Shown in pieces: positions 16,933 through 27,072 of a DNA stretch of 64,000 nt (position 1 is the first letter of the stretch; every line of letters starts with the position of its first letter). The notes beneath the pieces are model-generated. The model made no database searches. It was not told the origin of the DNA and saw only the letters and a program-made list of their open reading frames with translations. The stretch covers positions 1-64,000 of the forward strand of contig UBNQ01000011.1 of the NCBI GenBank assembly GCA_900466875.1, written 5' to 3'. The DNA comes from Hyphomicrobiales bacterium (lineage in GTDB: Bacteria > Pseudomonadota > Alphaproteobacteria > Rhizobiales > Rhizobiaceae). Made by a program: the position numbers and the translations under genes.

Positions 16933-17808
16933 ATGGAAAATCCCACGACTAAATATCCCAAGCCCGAATTCGAAAAACAGTCACAGCCGTTTCCCGGTCT
17001 GGCCGGCAAGATGAACCCGAAGCCGGATCATGGTGAGACGTCCTATAGGGGGTCGGGCCGGCTGGCGGGGCGCAAGGCGCTGATTACCGGCGGCGATTCC
17101 GGCATGGGTCGGGCAGCGGCGATCGCCTATGCACGCGAGGGTGCCGACGTCGCGATTAATTATCTGCCTGACGAGGAGGCGGACGCGAGAGACGTTGTCG
17201 AGCTGATCGAGAAGGAAGGGCGCAAAGGTGTAGCGCTTCCCGGCGATCTTCGCGACGAAGCCTTTTGCGAACAGTTGATCGAGGACGCCGTCGAAGCGCT
17301 GGGAGGTCTCGACATCCTGGTGAACAACGCCGGCCGGCAACAGCAGGCGGCGTCGCTCTCGGATATTACGACTGAAGCCTTCGATGCGACGATGAAGACC
17401 AATATCTACGCGATGTTCTGGCTGACCAAGGCGGCATTGAAGCATCTGCAGCCGGGGTCGTCTATTATCCAGACGACATCGGAACAGGCATATGACCCGT
17501 CGGAGGATCTGGTCGATTACGCGATCACCAAGGCTGCGGGCTTGAGCTTCACGAAGTCGATGGCAAAGCAGCTCGGCCCGAAGGGTATTCGCGTCAACGG
17601 CGTTGCGCCCGGTCCCGTATGGACGCCATTGCAGGTCGCGGGCGGCGCCACGATGGAAAAGCTCCAGCAGTTCGGCGGAAAGACGCCGCTTGGACGTCCC
17701 GGCCAACCTGCGGAACTTGCCTCGATCTACGTCCAGCTTGCCGACAACAATGCGAGCTTCACCACGGGGCACATTTACGGCGCGGGGGGTGGAAGCGGCC
17801 AGCCGTGA
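16933..17808 (+). CDS. SDR family oxidoreductase (YhxC/YghA-like)
   Basis: This 291-residue NAD(P)-dependent short-chain dehydrogenase has the extended N-terminus typical of the YghA/GsiB-linked group (PFPGLAGKMNPKPDHGETSYRGSGRLAGRKALITG). It has the cofactor motif TGGDSGMG (52-59), NNAG (131-134), and catalytic S183, Y196 and K200 (VDYAITKAA). Members act on alcohols, sugars or aldehydes and are often stress induced. AAAGGAAAACGACT precedes ATG 16933. It heads a run with the zinc alcohol dehydrogenase, hydrolase and flavoprotein genes, under a perfect EcfG promoter. Confidence 0.92.
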   Translation: MENPTTKYPKPEFEKQSQPFPGLAGKMNPKPDHGETSYRGSGRLAGRKALITGGDSGMGRAAAIAYAREGADVAINYLPDEEADARDVVELIEKEGRKGVALPGDLRDEAFCEQLIEDAVEALGGLDILVNNAGRQQQAASLSDITTEAFDATMKTNIYAMFWLTKAALKHLQPGSSIIQTTSEQAYDPSEDLVDYAITKAAGLSFTKSMAKQLGPKGIRVNGVAPGPVWTPLQVAGGATMEKLQQFGGKTPLGRPGQPAELASIYVQLADNNASFTTGHIYGAGGGSGQP

Positions 17809-17850
17809 GATTTCCCTGAACACGCCTGATGCAACATGGAGGATTGAGAC

Positions 17851-19014
17851 GTGAAAGCTTTGACATGGCACGGCAGTGGAGACATTCGCTGCGAGCAGGT
17901 GGATGACCCGATCATTCAGGATGATCGCGACGCCATCATCAGGGTGACAAGCTGTGCGATCTGCGGTTCGGACCTGCATCTCTATGGCGGTTTCGTTCCC
18001 GGAATGCATGCCGGTGATGTCATGGGGCACGAAACGATGGGGGAAGTCGTCGAAGTTGGCCGGGGCAATTCGAAGCTCAAGGTCGGCGACCGTGTCGTGG
18101 TGCCGTTCACGATTTCCTGCGGCGAGTGCCGCATGTGCAAGTGGAACCTGTTCGCGCTGTGCGAACGGTCCAACCCTAGCGGCAAAGAACAGGCCAAACA
18201 GATCGGTTATCCGACGGCAGGGTTATTCGGCTATTCCGAAACTTATGGCCGCTTTCCGGGCGGTCAGGCGGAATATCTGCGGATTCCCTACGCCGACGTC
18301 GGGCCGATCAAGGTGCCGGGTGGACTGACCGACGATCAGGTTCTGTTTCTCTCCGATATCTTCCCGACAGGTTACATGGCGGCCGAGAATTGCGACATCC
18401 AGCCGGGTCAGACGGTAGCTGTCTTCGGTTGCAGGCCAGTTGGTCTATTCGCCATCAAGTCGGCTTTCCTGCTTGGGGCCGAGCGGGTCATCGCGGTCGA
18501 TAACGTACCCGAGCGGCTTGCTTTGGCGCGTGCTTCGGGTGCCGAGACGCTCGATTACACGGATGCTGATCTGCAGCAGCGGATTATCGACATGACGAAC
18601 GGGTTGGGCCCTGATGCAGTCATCGAAGCCGTCGGCATGGAAAGCCATGGCACCGGCGGGGTGATGGAAACCCTGCAGTCAAAGTTCTCATCCACTGAAC
18701 GGCCATATGCCCTGCAGCAGGCAATCCTCGCCTGCAGGCCAGGAGGAATTGTATCGATCCCGGGCGTTTTCGTCGGCTCGGCCGTGACTGCGCCGCTCGG
18801 CGCATTTGTCGGCAAGGGCCTGACGCTCAGGACGGGCCAGACCCATGTCCAGCGCTATCTGGAACCGCTGATGGCCATGATCGCGGATGGCCGGATCGAT
18901 CCTTCCTTCATCATCACCCATCGCATCGGTCTCGAAGACGGCCCCGAAGCCTACAAGACCTTTCGGGACAAGACGGACGGCTGCGTGAAGGTCGTCATTC
19001 GTCCGCACGGTTGA
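17851..19014 (+). CDS. zinc-dependent alcohol dehydrogenase (MDR family)
   Basis: This 387-residue enzyme starts at GTG 17851 after GGAGGATTGAGAC. Catalytic zinc ligands are C38, H60 and E61 (AICGSDLH ... GHETMGE); structural zinc ligands are C90, C93, C96 and C104. The Rossmann loop is degenerate: VFGCRPVGLFAIKSAFLLGAERVIAVD, with CRPVG where GxGxxG is usual, as in the formaldehyde-dehydrogenase-like branch. The insertion after DAVIEAVGMESHG fits the same branch. The likely role is oxidation or reduction of short aldehydes or alcohols under stress. It lies 42 bases after the SDR gene. Confidence 0.9.
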   Translation: MKALTWHGSGDIRCEQVDDPIIQDDRDAIIRVTSCAICGSDLHLYGGFVPGMHAGDVMGHETMGEVVEVGRGNSKLKVGDRVVVPFTISCGECRMCKWNLFALCERSNPSGKEQAKQIGYPTAGLFGYSETYGRFPGGQAEYLRIPYADVGPIKVPGGLTDDQVLFLSDIFPTGYMAAENCDIQPGQTVAVFGCRPVGLFAIKSAFLLGAERVIAVDNVPERLALARASGAETLDYTDADLQQRIIDMTNGLGPDAVIEAVGMESHGTGGVMETLQSKFSSTERPYALQQAILACRPGGIVSIPGVFVGSAVTAPLGAFVGKGLTLRTGQTHVQRYLEPLMAMIADGRIDPSFIITHRIGLEDGPEAYKTFRDKTDGCVKVVIRPHG

Positions 19015-19093
19015 GGGATCGCGGCGGCTCTATCTCCTCGGCCCGTCAGAGCACGTGGCCATTGTTCGAACGTAATCGAAAAAGGATTTTTCA

Positions 19094-19894
19094 ATGACAA
19101 CGATCGTCTTCGTACACGGCATGTTTCAGAACCCCAAGAGCTGGTCTCGCTGGGTCGAATACTTCTCCGCTCTTGGCTACGATTGCATCGCTCCTGCCTG
19201 GCCGCTGCATGATGGCGAGCCTGCGGTTTTGAGGCAAAATCCACCCGCAGGCCTCGGCGAGCTCAGTCTCGATCAGATCGTCTCCAGTATCGAAGGCGTC
19301 GTCGCCCGTTACGACCGACCGGTCCTTGTCGGTCATTCCGTCGGGGGGCTGATTGCCCAGCTCCTGCTTGCCAAGGGGTATCTCTCCGCCGGTGTCGCGC
19401 TTTCCTCGGTCGCACCGAACGGCATGCTCGATTTCGACTGGGGCTTTATCAAGAATTCGGCAATCATCGCCAATCCGTTGAAGGGTGACGAGCCGATCTA
19501 TATGGATGCCAAGACATTCCACGGGTCGTTCGCCAACACGCTCTCGGAGGCGGACGCCACGCTGGCATTTGAGGAAACTGCAACCCATGACGGGCGTAAC
19601 GTGCTGCGGGACTGTATGGGGTCATCCGGAAAGATCGACCTTGATCGTCCGCACGCTCCGCTTCTTCTGATCGGCGGCGAGGAAGACCAGATCATTCCCG
19701 CCGATCTGAACGAAAAGAATTTCAAGGCCTACACGGATGCTGCCAGCGTCACCGAATTCCAACGTTTTGCGGGACGAAGCCACTTCATTGCCAATGAACC
19801 GGGCTGGGAAGAGGTTGCCGGGGCCGTTCACCAATTCCTGCAGAAGCACCTTCCCCTTAGCAATCACTCCGCAGTCTTGGGAGACGTGTCATGA
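19094..19894 (+). CDS. alpha/beta hydrolase
   Basis: This 266-residue alpha/beta-hydrolase has nucleophile S82 in VGHSVGGL, an oxyanion HGM near residue 8, an acid probably in LLIGGEEDQIIP, and a catalytic His in FAGRSHFIANEPGW. It has no signal peptide and resembles small soluble esterase/lipase-like enzymes. The start is ATG 19094 after AAAAAGGA. It overlaps the flavoprotein gene by 4 bases (ATGA), so hydrolase and reductase are made together; the substrate is unknown. Confidence 0.88.
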   Translation: MTTIVFVHGMFQNPKSWSRWVEYFSALGYDCIAPAWPLHDGEPAVLRQNPPAGLGELSLDQIVSSIEGVVARYDRPVLVGHSVGGLIAQLLLAKGYLSAGVALSSVAPNGMLDFDWGFIKNSAIIANPLKGDEPIYMDAKTFHGSFANTLSEADATLAFEETATHDGRNVLRDCMGSSGKIDLDRPHAPLLLIGGEEDQIIPADLNEKNFKAYTDAASVTEFQRFAGRSHFIANEPGWEEVAGAVHQFLQKHLPLSNHSAVLGDVS

Positions 19895-20502
19895 GCCTTA
19901 AAGCGCTTGCGTTCAACGCAACCTTGAAGCGGACGGGAGGCGATCCGTCATCGACGGATCGCATGCTCGACCTGATCGCGGAGCGTATGAAAAAGGATGG
20001 CGTCGTGACGGAGATCGTGCGCCTTGCCGATCACGACATCAAGCCTGGTGTGACGTCCGACGAAGGTCCCGGCGACGCGTGGCCGAAGATACGAGAGAAG
20101 ATCATGGAGGCCGACATTCTTGTGTTCGGCACGCCGATATGGTTGGGACAAACCTCCAGCGTCGCAAAGCGCGCGCTGGAGCGCATGGATGCGTTTCTTG
20201 AGGAAACCGATGACGAAGGCAGGATGGTTTCCTATGGCAAGGTGGCCGCGGTCGCCGTGGTCGGCAACGAGGATGGCGCGCATCACGTCAGTGCCGAACT
20301 CTATCAGGCACTGAACGACGTCGGATTCAGTCTCGCGCCGAATGCAGTTGCCTATTGGGTCGGTGAAGCCATGGGCAGTACGGACTTCAAAGATCTTGAG
20401 GAAATTCCCGACACGGTGACGACCACTATCGAGATGCTTGCGACGAACACAATGCATCTCGCCAGGCTTCTGCAGGAGAATCCCTTCCCGGGTTTAAGCT
20501 AG
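19891..20502 (+). CDS. flavodoxin-fold NAD(P)H-dependent FMN reductase family protein
   Basis: This 203-residue flavodoxin-like protein has an N-terminal phosphate-binding loop NATLKRTGGDPSSTDRML, the segment ADILVFGTPIWLGQTSSVAKRALERMD that contacts flavin, and AVAVVGNEDGAHH. Family members reduce quinones, azo or nitro compounds or act as FMN reductases. It is coupled to the hydrolase by ATGA and is the last gene of the run that begins with the SDR. Confidence 0.87.
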   Translation: MSLKALAFNATLKRTGGDPSSTDRMLDLIAERMKKDGVVTEIVRLADHDIKPGVTSDEGPGDAWPKIREKIMEADILVFGTPIWLGQTSSVAKRALERMDAFLEETDDEGRMVSYGKVAAVAVVGNEDGAHHVSAELYQALNDVGFSLAPNAVAYWVGEAMGSTDFKDLEEIPDTVTTTIEMLATNTMHLARLLQENPFPGLS

Positions 20503-20674
20503 TTTGAGACGATAAGCGTAGCGTAAGACGCGCAGATCACGAGAAGAGGAGACAACAAGAGATTATTGCGGGGATTTGAGTGCGAAACTTTTGGATGTGT
20601 TCAGCAGGTGCGTCGCGACATCGAAGTAGTTGCAATCCACTCCGTCAGGTTGAGGTTGCAGATCAGCATGCTCC

Positions 20675-20905
20675 CTATCCCCCGCAGCGAATATGGCGAT
20701 CGATAGCGATGGTGTAGATACCCTCCAGCACATCGCGATTGGAAACACGAGCGTCCGACATTGCAATCATGGATGCGCGACATATGCGTTTGTTTGACGA
20801 AACCTTGCAGCCGCTTTGGATGTGGTCGTAGAGCTCGTGCCCGGCCAGCCCCCTGCCAACGCCATGGATCAACACTTCGTAGACGCTGGAAAGCTTTCTG
20901 CCCAT
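20675..20905 (-). CDS. small hypothetical protein
   Basis: This 76-residue protein begins MGRKLSSVYEVLIHGVGRGL and contains AGHELYDHIQSGCKVSSNKRICRASMIAMSD, then VLEGIYTIAIDRHIR. ATG 20905 has GGAG with a 6-base spacer. It looks like a compact helical protein with three Cys; no family was recognised. A weak EcfG-like site (GCAAC-N17-CGTT, 20947-20972) lies 42 bases upstream. It is read opposite to its neighbours. Confidence 0.5.
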   Translation of the reverse strand: MGRKLSSVYEVLIHGVGRGLAGHELYDHIQSGCKVSSNKRICRASMIAMSDARVSNRDVLEGIYTIAIDRHIRCGG

Positions 20906-21248
20906 GACGGTCTCCTGCAGAAGATCGAAGGTAATTGTTGCCCACCAACGCGCGAAGGACTTGCACGGTTGCATTGTACGGTGAGGTCTGTCGGAACCGC
21001 GTATGAAACCCCGAAATGCAGAAAGGGCCGGAACATGGGCCCGACCCTTCAAACATAAGACCTCGACGCCGGTACATCCGCGGTCGCCAAGCACCAGTGA
21101 GGAATGACGCGGCGCGGTTTAGGTTCCACGTCCATACGCTTGTTTGCAAGATGCAGGTCCGCTGCGCTAACCGGCGCAGATTGCGGCAGGCTTGGAAAAC
21201 CATCCGCCGCCGCTAGATCTTGTCTGGGACCGGAATGGAGAAAAATTC
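20906..21248. other. intergenic region, no gene seen
   Basis: These 343 bases lie between the small minus-strand gene and the CurA-like gene. Apart from the weak EcfG-like element at 20947-20972 (minus) there is no recognised gene, RNA or repeat. Short frames in it lack ribosome sites. Confidence 0.4.
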
Positions 21249-22268
21249 ATGACTGAAGCTACCCGTATAGTCCTCGCCAGCAGACCTTCAGGCGCACCCA
21301 ATGCCGAAAATTTTCGGACGCAGCGCGTGGAGCTGCCCGACGCGGCTGAGGGAGATGTCACCGTCAGGGTTCTGTATCTGTCACTCGACCCATATATGAG
21401 GGGAAGGATGAGTGACGCGAAATCCTATGCGGAGCCCGTTCCTATTGGCGGGGTGATGGAAGGTGAGACGGTCGCTGAAGTTCTCAAATCCCGGCACAGC
21501 GACTTTGCCCCGGGAGATATTGTTCGCGGTCGAATAGGCTGGTGCTCGCATGCTGTGATCGGCGGCGACAAGCTGCGTCTTGTCGAAACCCATGGCGCGC
21601 CCGTCTCTGCTGCCCTTGGCGTCCTGGGAATGCCGGGCTTCACGGCCTGGAGCGGACTGAAATTCATCGGTAAACCTCAGCCGGGCGAAACGGTTGCCGT
21701 GGCGGCGGCATCCGGGCCTGTTGGATCAATGGTTGGCCAGCTTGCAAAGCTTGCCGGTGCAAGACCCGTCGGTATTGCCGGCGGCCCTGAGAAGTGTGCC
21801 TTCGTGAAGGATGAGCTGGGTTTCGATGCGGTCCTGGACCATCGTTCCCCCAGCCTCTCGTCGGATCTGCAGACGGCCTGCCCGAAGGGCATCGATGTCT
21901 ATTTCGAAAATGTAGGCGGACATGTCTGGGATGCCATCCTGCCGCTGCTCAATCCATACGGCCGCGTGCCGGTCTGTGGGCTCGTCGCCCATTACAATGG
22001 TGCAGGAGCGGGAAACGAGGACAGGCTTCCTACCACTATGGGGGCAATCCTGCGCAGAAGCCTGACCGTTCGAGGCTTCATTCAGACGGAATTTGCGGCA
22101 GAGCATTTTGCGACGTTTCTTGCCGAAGTTGGTCCGCGTGTTGCGTCAGGCGAGGTCCGCTACCGGGAGGATATCGTCGAAGGTATCGAGAATGCGCCCG
22201 AGGCGTTCATCGGCATGCTCACCGGAAAGAACTTTGGAAAGCTTGTTGTTAAGGTCAGCGACCTTTGA
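21249..22268 (+). CDS. NADP-dependent oxidoreductase (CurA-like, MDR family)
   Basis: This 339-residue zinc-less medium-chain reductase of the curcumin/leukotriene-B4 reductase group has VRVLYLSLDPYMRGRMSD near residue 45, the nucleotide-binding segment AVAAASGPVGSMVGQLAKLAGARPVGIAGG (about 155-184) and DVYFENVGGHVWDAILPLL. Such enzymes reduce conjugated double bonds of reactive enones and ketones. ATG 21249 (GGAGAAAAATTC upstream) is chosen over an upstream ATG at 21192. It is monocistronic or followed by the small gene at 22377. Confidence 0.9.
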   Translation: MTEATRIVLASRPSGAPNAENFRTQRVELPDAAEGDVTVRVLYLSLDPYMRGRMSDAKSYAEPVPIGGVMEGETVAEVLKSRHSDFAPGDIVRGRIGWCSHAVIGGDKLRLVETHGAPVSAALGVLGMPGFTAWSGLKFIGKPQPGETVAVAAASGPVGSMVGQLAKLAGARPVGIAGGPEKCAFVKDELGFDAVLDHRSPSLSSDLQTACPKGIDVYFENVGGHVWDAILPLLNPYGRVPVCGLVAHYNGAGAGNEDRLPTTMGAILRRSLTVRGFIQTEFAAEHFATFLAEVGPRVASGEVRYREDIVEGIENAPEAFIGMLTGKNFGKLVVKVSDL

Positions 22269-22376
22269 CGGGAAAGCGGGAGGCGTGTTCCGGGCGCGCC
22301 GCCCGCCGAGGAATGTTCCGCGCCGACGCAAGGGCAAACCATGGAACTTTAACTGATCTGGCGGATTTTTCCGCAC

Positions 22377-22664
22377 ATGGATGCGCACCTCGACAAACAC
22401 AAACGTCTCGCAGACGACCTACGTATCGCAGGTAGCATCATTCATGCGCTTTACCTGAGGCTGAAGGCCGAGCGGGAAACCCGCGAGGCGATCATCGACG
22501 CGGCCCAATCCGGTGCCGGACCGGAAGTCCTGGAAGCGATTGCATCCGATCCCGTGCCCGCAATCGATGAACTCGGAAAGGACGCGACCGTCCGTGCTCT
22601 AGTCGATAGTTTTTCAAAAAGCCCTGCAGGCCGATCGTCGAATATCTTAGAAATCGGCCGATAA
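22377..22664 (+). CDS. small hypothetical protein upstream of ligD
   Basis: This 95-residue helical protein begins MDAHLDKHKRLADDLRIAGSIIHALYLRLKAERE. It has an acidic, charged composition and plausible coding bias, but a poor ribosome site. It ends 3 bases before the ligD start, so it is probably co-transcribed. No family is recognised. A marginal GGAAC-N18-TT element lies only about 10 bases before its ATG, which would make it nearly leaderless. Confidence 0.5.
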   Translation: MDAHLDKHKRLADDLRIAGSIIHALYLRLKAERETREAIIDAAQSGAGPEVLEAIASDPVPAIDELGKDATVRALVDSFSKSPAGRSSNILEIGR

Positions 22665-22667
22665 ACC

Positions 22668-25301
22668 ATGGCTGCCAAGCTTTCGACATACCAAGGCAAA
22701 CGCGATTTCAGGAAGACAAAGGAGCCTTCCGGCGATGTGGAGGTAAAACCTTCCAATCGTTTGCGATTCGTTATCCAGAAACATGACGCGACCCGGTTGC
22801 ATTACGACTTGCGTCTCGAGCTCGATGGCGTCTTCAAGTCCTGGGCGGTGACGCGCGGGCCGTCACTTGATCCGACAGACAAGAGGCTGGCAGTGGAGGT
22901 CGAAGACCATCCACTCGACTATGGCGACTTCGAAGGCACAATCCCGAAGGGTGAATATGGCGGTGGCACGGTCATGTTGTGGGATCGTGGATACTGGGAG
23001 CCGGAAGGGAATACACCTCCCGAAAAGGCGCTTGAAAAAGGCGATTTCAAGTTTGTTCTCCATGGTGAGCGTCTGCAAGGCAGCTTCGTGCTCGTCCGGA
23101 TGAAACACGACAGAGACGGTGGAAAGCGCATCAATTGGCTTCTGATCAAGCACCGTGACAACCATGCGGTAAACAGAAACGGCGGCGCAATCCTCACGCG
23201 CGAAAAAACATCGGTTGCCTCAAGCCGTGACATGGCGACGATCGCAGCCGGCAAGGGGGCAAAGCCGAAACCGTTCATGCTGAGCGCACCGGTCGTCGGG
23301 GCAGATGCAGTATGGGACAGTAGTGAAGGTTTCGCTGCCGAAGAGCGGAAGAACCGTCAGCCGGCAAAGGCAAAGAAAGCCAGTCGCTCCGCCATAAGTG
23401 CTATGCCGATTTTCATTCCGCCACAGCTCTGTAAATCGCAGGACAGACCACCCTCGGGATCCGGATGGCTGCATGAGATCAAGTTCGACGGCTATCGCAT
23501 CCAGATGCGCATCGAGGCCGGCAAGGTTAAGCTCATGACACGCAATGGGCTGGATTGGACCAATCGCTTCAAACAGATCTCCGCGGGCGCAGAGAATTTT
23601 CCCGAAGCTATCATTGATGGCGAGATCTGTGCACTGGACCACAACGGCGCTCCCGATTTTGCGGCACTTCAAGCTGCGCTATCGGAAGGCAGAACCGAGA
23701 ACTTGGTCTACTTCGCCTTTGATCTACTGTTTGTCGACGCTCAGGATTTGCGCGAGCTACGGCTTGATGATCGAAAATCCCGGCTTGAAGCATTCCTAGC
23801 ACGAGCCGAACCCGACCCCTTGATCCGGTATGTCGAACACTTCGACACAGGCGGAGATGCCGTACTTCGTTCCGCATGCAAACTTTCTTTGGAAGGGGTT
23901 GTCTCGAAGAAAGTCGATGCGACCTACCGATCGGGGAAAAGCGATAGCTGGGTAAAGTCTAAATGCAGGGCAGGGCACGAGGTGGTCATTGGCGCTTACG
24001 CAACCAATGGCAGCCAGTTCCGATCGCTTCTCGTTGGCGTCTATCGTGGGAAACATTTTGTTCATGTCGGCCGTGTGGGGACCGGATTTGGTGGTGGAAG
24101 AGCGAAAATGCTGCTCGATATCTTGAAGCCAGTTAACACCGCACGTTCGCCTTTCACCGGGATTGGCGCACCGAAGAAAACCGAAGGCATTCACTGGGTA
24201 AAGCCTGTTCATGTTGCGGAAATCGAATTTGCGGGATGGACTGCAGACGGACAGGTGCGGCAGGCTGCATTCAAGGGATTGCGGGAAGACAAGCCGGCCG
24301 ATGAGGTGACCGCCGAAAAGCCGTCACCGGCGGATCAGCCCACAGCGGTAGCGGAACCCGTAACCAAGTCCGGACCGGCGGGATCCGGGAGGAAGAGCGC
24401 CAAGGCGGAAGTGATGGGCGTTCTCATCTCAAATCCCGACAAGCCGCTGTGGCCGGATGAGGACCGTCCGGTCACCAAGGAGGATCTGGCCCATTATTAC
24501 GCAGAGGTCGGTGAATGGCTGATCGCCCATGTGCGCGGCAGGCCGTGCTCGGTTATCCGCGCTCCTGACGGCATTGAAAAAGAGCAGTTCTTCCAGCGTC
24601 ATGCCATGCCGGGAACATCCAATCTTCTGGAACTTGTCAATGTGTCCGGTGACAAGAAACCTTATCTGCAGGTTGATCGCGTCGAGGGACTCGCGGCATT
24701 GGCTCAGGTGGCGGCGGTCGAACTTCACCCGTGGAACTGCCAGCCCGACGATCCGGAGGTGCCAGGCCGTCTGGTCTTCGATCTCGATCCCGGTCCGGAT
24801 GTTGACTTTTCCACGGTCGTTGAAACTGCCCGTGCTCTTCGCGACCGACTGGATGATCTCGGTCTCATAAGTTTTTGTAAGACAACCGGCGGCAAGGGAC
24901 TACATGTCGTCACCCCTCTCAAAGCCGGTAAAGGCGGGTCGATCGACTGGGATGATGCCAAGGATTTCGCCCGTCGCGTTTGCGAGCAAATGGCGCAGGA
25001 TCAGCCGGACCTCTATTTGACCAAAATGTCGAAAAAGCTCAGGACAGGTCGGATCTTTCTGGACTACCTGCGTAACGACCGGATGGCGACTGCGGTCGCG
25101 CCGCTGTCGCCGCGAGCAAGACCGGGCGCAACGGTGTCTATGCCGCTTACGTGGAGCCAGGTGAAATCTGACCTTGATCCCACACGCTTCACCATCCGAA
25201 CCGTGCCGCCGTTGATTGCAAAGAGCAACGCCTGGCAGGATTATCTCCAGTCCGAACGGTCGCTTTCAGATGCCATCAGACGGTTCGACAAAGCCAGTTG
25301 A
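22668..25301 (+). CDS. ligD: multifunctional DNA ligase D (NHEJ)
   Basis: This 877-residue LigD carries out end processing and sealing in bacterial non-homologous end joining. Domain order is phosphoesterase (about 1-190; [28 protein letters not shown]), ATP-dependent ligase (about 245-555; catalytic K272 in [11 protein letters not shown]), a Pro/Ala-rich linker (about 560-590), then primase-polymerase (about 590-870; metal ligands D705 and D707 in DLDPGPD, and [16 protein letters not shown]). All three activities look intact. It converges on two ku genes with only 12 bases between, giving a compact NHEJ locus. Confidence 0.96.
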   Translation: MAAKLSTYQGKRDFRKTKEPSGDVEVKPSNRLRFVIQKHDATRLHYDLRLELDGVFKSWAVTRGPSLDPTDKRLAVEVEDHPLDYGDFEGTIPKGEYGGGTVMLWDRGYWEPEGNTPPEKALEKGDFKFVLHGERLQGSFVLVRMKHDRDGGKRINWLLIKHRDNHAVNRNGGAILTREKTSVASSRDMATIAAGKGAKPKPFMLSAPVVGADAVWDSSEGFAAEERKNRQPAKAKKASRSAISAMPIFIPPQLCKSQDRPPSGSGWLHEIKFDGYRIQMRIEAGKVKLMTRNGLDWTNRFKQISAGAENFPEAIIDGEICALDHNGAPDFAALQAALSEGRTENLVYFAFDLLFVDAQDLRELRLDDRKSRLEAFLARAEPDPLIRYVEHFDTGGDAVLRSACKLSLEGVVSKKVDATYRSGKSDSWVKSKCRAGHEVVIGAYATNGSQFRSLLVGVYRGKHFVHVGRVGTGFGGGRAKMLLDILKPVNTARSPFTGIGAPKKTEGIHWVKPVHVAEIEFAGWTADGQVRQAAFKGLREDKPADEVTAEKPSPADQPTAVAEPVTKSGPAGSGRKSAKAEVMGVLISNPDKPLWPDEDRPVTKEDLAHYYAEVGEWLIAHVRGRPCSVIRAPDGIEKEQFFQRHAMPGTSNLLELVNVSGDKKPYLQVDRVEGLAALAQVAAVELHPWNCQPDDPEVPGRLVFDLDPGPDVDFSTVVETARALRDRLDDLGLISFCKTTGGKGLHVVTPLKAGKGGSIDWDDAKDFARRVCEQMAQDQPDLYLTKMSKKLRTGRIFLDYLRNDRMATAVAPLSPRARPGATVSMPLTWSQVKSDLDPTRFTIRTVPPLIAKSNAWQDYLQSERSLSDAIRRFDKAS

Positions 25302-25313
25302 AGCGTCGGTCCA

Positions 25314-26135
25314 TCACGTCTTCCTGGATCGGCTGCTGTCGGCCTCCACGGATTTTCGAAGCGCGTCCATGATATTTATTACGTTGCTTGGCTTTTCATT
25401 CTCACCTTCCGTTGGATCTGGCCTGTTCGGTGCAGGAACTTTGCGCTTCTTCTTTTTCGACTTGATGATGTCGAGAAGGCTCTCCTGCACCGGATCAGAG
25501 ACCATCTTGGCGTCCCAATGGCGGGTCTGCTTCTTGATCAACTTACGGATCAGGGGAAGCGCTTGCTTTTCCGGTTTCGCCTTGTCCAGGCCATCGAAAT
25601 AGCCGCTTGCCTCGCGCACCTCGTCGCCATACCTTAGCGTCCACAGGACGATGCCCCTGCCGCGTGGCTCAAGCATCACTGCGCGCTCGCGGCGACCGAG
25701 CACAAGTCGGGAGATTCCGACCATTTTCTGCTTGTCCATTGCGGCGCGGATGATGGCGAACGCCTCTTCGCTGACCTTGTCGTTCGGCGTCAGGTAATAG
25801 GGCTTATCGAGCCAGATCCAGTCGATCTCATCACGCAGCGTAAAGACGGAAATGTCGATCGTCCTGGTGCTTTCCAATGCGACATGATCGAGATCTTCAT
25901 CCTCGAGCATGACATATTCGTCTTCGCTGCGCTGATATCCTTTCACCTCGTCCCGTTCGCGAACGGGTTTGCCGGTCAGTGAATCCACATACTGACTTAT
26001 TACTCGATTACCCGTATCCCGGTTCAGCGTATGAAACCTGATCTTCTCGCTGTCGGACGTAGCAGGTGTCATCTCTACAGAACAGGTGACCAGCGACAGC
26101 TTGAGGTAGCCTTTCCAATAAGGGCGGAACGCCAT
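25314..26135 (-). CDS. ku: Ku protein (second of pair)
   Basis: This 273-residue bacterial Ku begins MAFRPYWKGYLKLSLVTCSVEM, the canonical Ku start. It has a ring-forming beta-barrel core (IRFHTLNRDTGNRV, VKGYQRSEDEYVMLEDEDL) and a basic C-terminal tail (KSKKKKRKVPAP). ATG 26135 has AGAGGGAGCTCGAGAAA upstream; a longer frame to 26357 lies within the neighbouring gene and is rejected. It starts 16 bases after the first ku gene. Two unlike Ku chains suggest a heterodimer, as proposed for Sinorhizobium Ku3/Ku4. Confidence 0.94.
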   Translation of the reverse strand: MAFRPYWKGYLKLSLVTCSVEMTPATSDSEKIRFHTLNRDTGNRVISQYVDSLTGKPVRERDEVKGYQRSEDEYVMLEDEDLDHVALESTRTIDISVFTLRDEIDWIWLDKPYYLTPNDKVSEEAFAIIRAAMDKQKMVGISRLVLGRRERAVMLEPRGRGIVLWTLRYGDEVREASGYFDGLDKAKPEKQALPLIRKLIKKQTRHWDAKMVSDPVQESLLDIIKSKKKKRKVPAPNRPDPTEGENEKPSNVINIMDALRKSVEADSSRSRKT

Positions 26136-26151
26136 TTTCTCGAGCTCCCTC

Positions 26152-27039
26152 TCACCCGGCCTTGCGGCGTGACGATGCCGTGGTGGCTGTCGCCTTGTCG
26201 CTTTTGGCGGTCTTTTTTCGCGATGTATTGGAGTTTGTAGACTTGGGTTTGTTAGCCGCTTTCCTGGTCGCGCCAGCACTGTCTCTAAGGGCCTGGAGCA
26301 GGTCGCTTGGTTTCGATGCCTTTGGAGATGCCACTTTCTTGAAAGGCTTGCCTTCAAACTTCGCCTTTACGAGTTCCGCCAGCGCTTCATCATAACGATC
26401 GTCGAATTTGGACGCATCGTAACTGCCCTTCTTCGTTGCTATGATATGCGACGCCAGATCAAGCATTTCCGTGTCGATCCCGATATCTGCCATATCGCCG
26501 AAAGCGTCGTTGGCGGACCGCACTTCGTAATCGAAGTTCAATGTGGTAGCGACGAGGCCGCTGCCATGAGGCCGGATCAAAACAGTCCGCAGGCGACGAA
26601 ACAAGACGGTGCTCGCAATCGCTGCAACCTTCGCTTCCTGCATTGCGTTTCGCAAAAGCGAAAAGGCTTCCTCGCCTGTTTCCTGCGGTGCAAGGTAATA
26701 GGGCTTGTCGAAATAGACATCATCGATCTCGTCACAAGGGATAAATGCGCTGATTGCCAGCGTCTTGTCGCTGTCGGGAATGGCTGCTGCAATCTCTTCG
26801 GGTTCCAGTACGACATATCGGCCGTTGCCGATCTCATAGCCCTTCATCTGATCGTCGTGTTCAACGAGTTTGCCAGTTTCGCTATCGATGAATTCCCGCC
26901 GCACCCGATTACCGGTCTTGCGATTGAGGATGTTGAAGCTGATCCGCTCGGATGCTGAGGCCGCCGTATAAAGTGCGACGGGGCAGGTGACCTCACCAAA
27001 CCTGATATGACCTTTCCAGTTGGCGCGGGGGCTGGACAT
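26152..27039 (-). CDS. ku: Ku protein (first of pair)
   Basis: This 295-residue Ku begins MSSPRANWKGHIRFGEVTCPVALY. The core domain is followed by a long Lys/Ser/Thr/Ala-rich tail from about residue 225, longer than that of its partner. Ku rings bind DNA ends and recruit LigD. It is the first gene of the ku-ku operon, with a possible EcfG-type promoter at 27073-27098. The two Ku chains share layout but differ throughout, so they are not a recent duplication. Confidence 0.94.
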   Translation of the reverse strand: MSSPRANWKGHIRFGEVTCPVALYTAASASERISFNILNRKTGNRVRREFIDSETGKLVEHDDQMKGYEIGNGRYVVLEPEEIAAAIPDSDKTLAISAFIPCDEIDDVYFDKPYYLAPQETGEEAFSLLRNAMQEAKVAAIASTVLFRRLRTVLIRPHGSGLVATTLNFDYEVRSANDAFGDMADIGIDTEMLDLASHIIATKKGSYDASKFDDRYDEALAELVKAKFEGKPFKKVASPKASKPSDLLQALRDSAGATRKAANKPKSTNSNTSRKKTAKSDKATATTASSRRKAG

Positions 27040-27072
27040 GGAACGCTCTTCCTCGATTTGACCATTGCAGTA

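Noticed and set aside
22343-22367. GGAAC-N16-GATT element before the small gene at 22377
   Set aside because: The -10 is poor and the start site would fall almost on the ATG; kept only as a note for the ligD operon.
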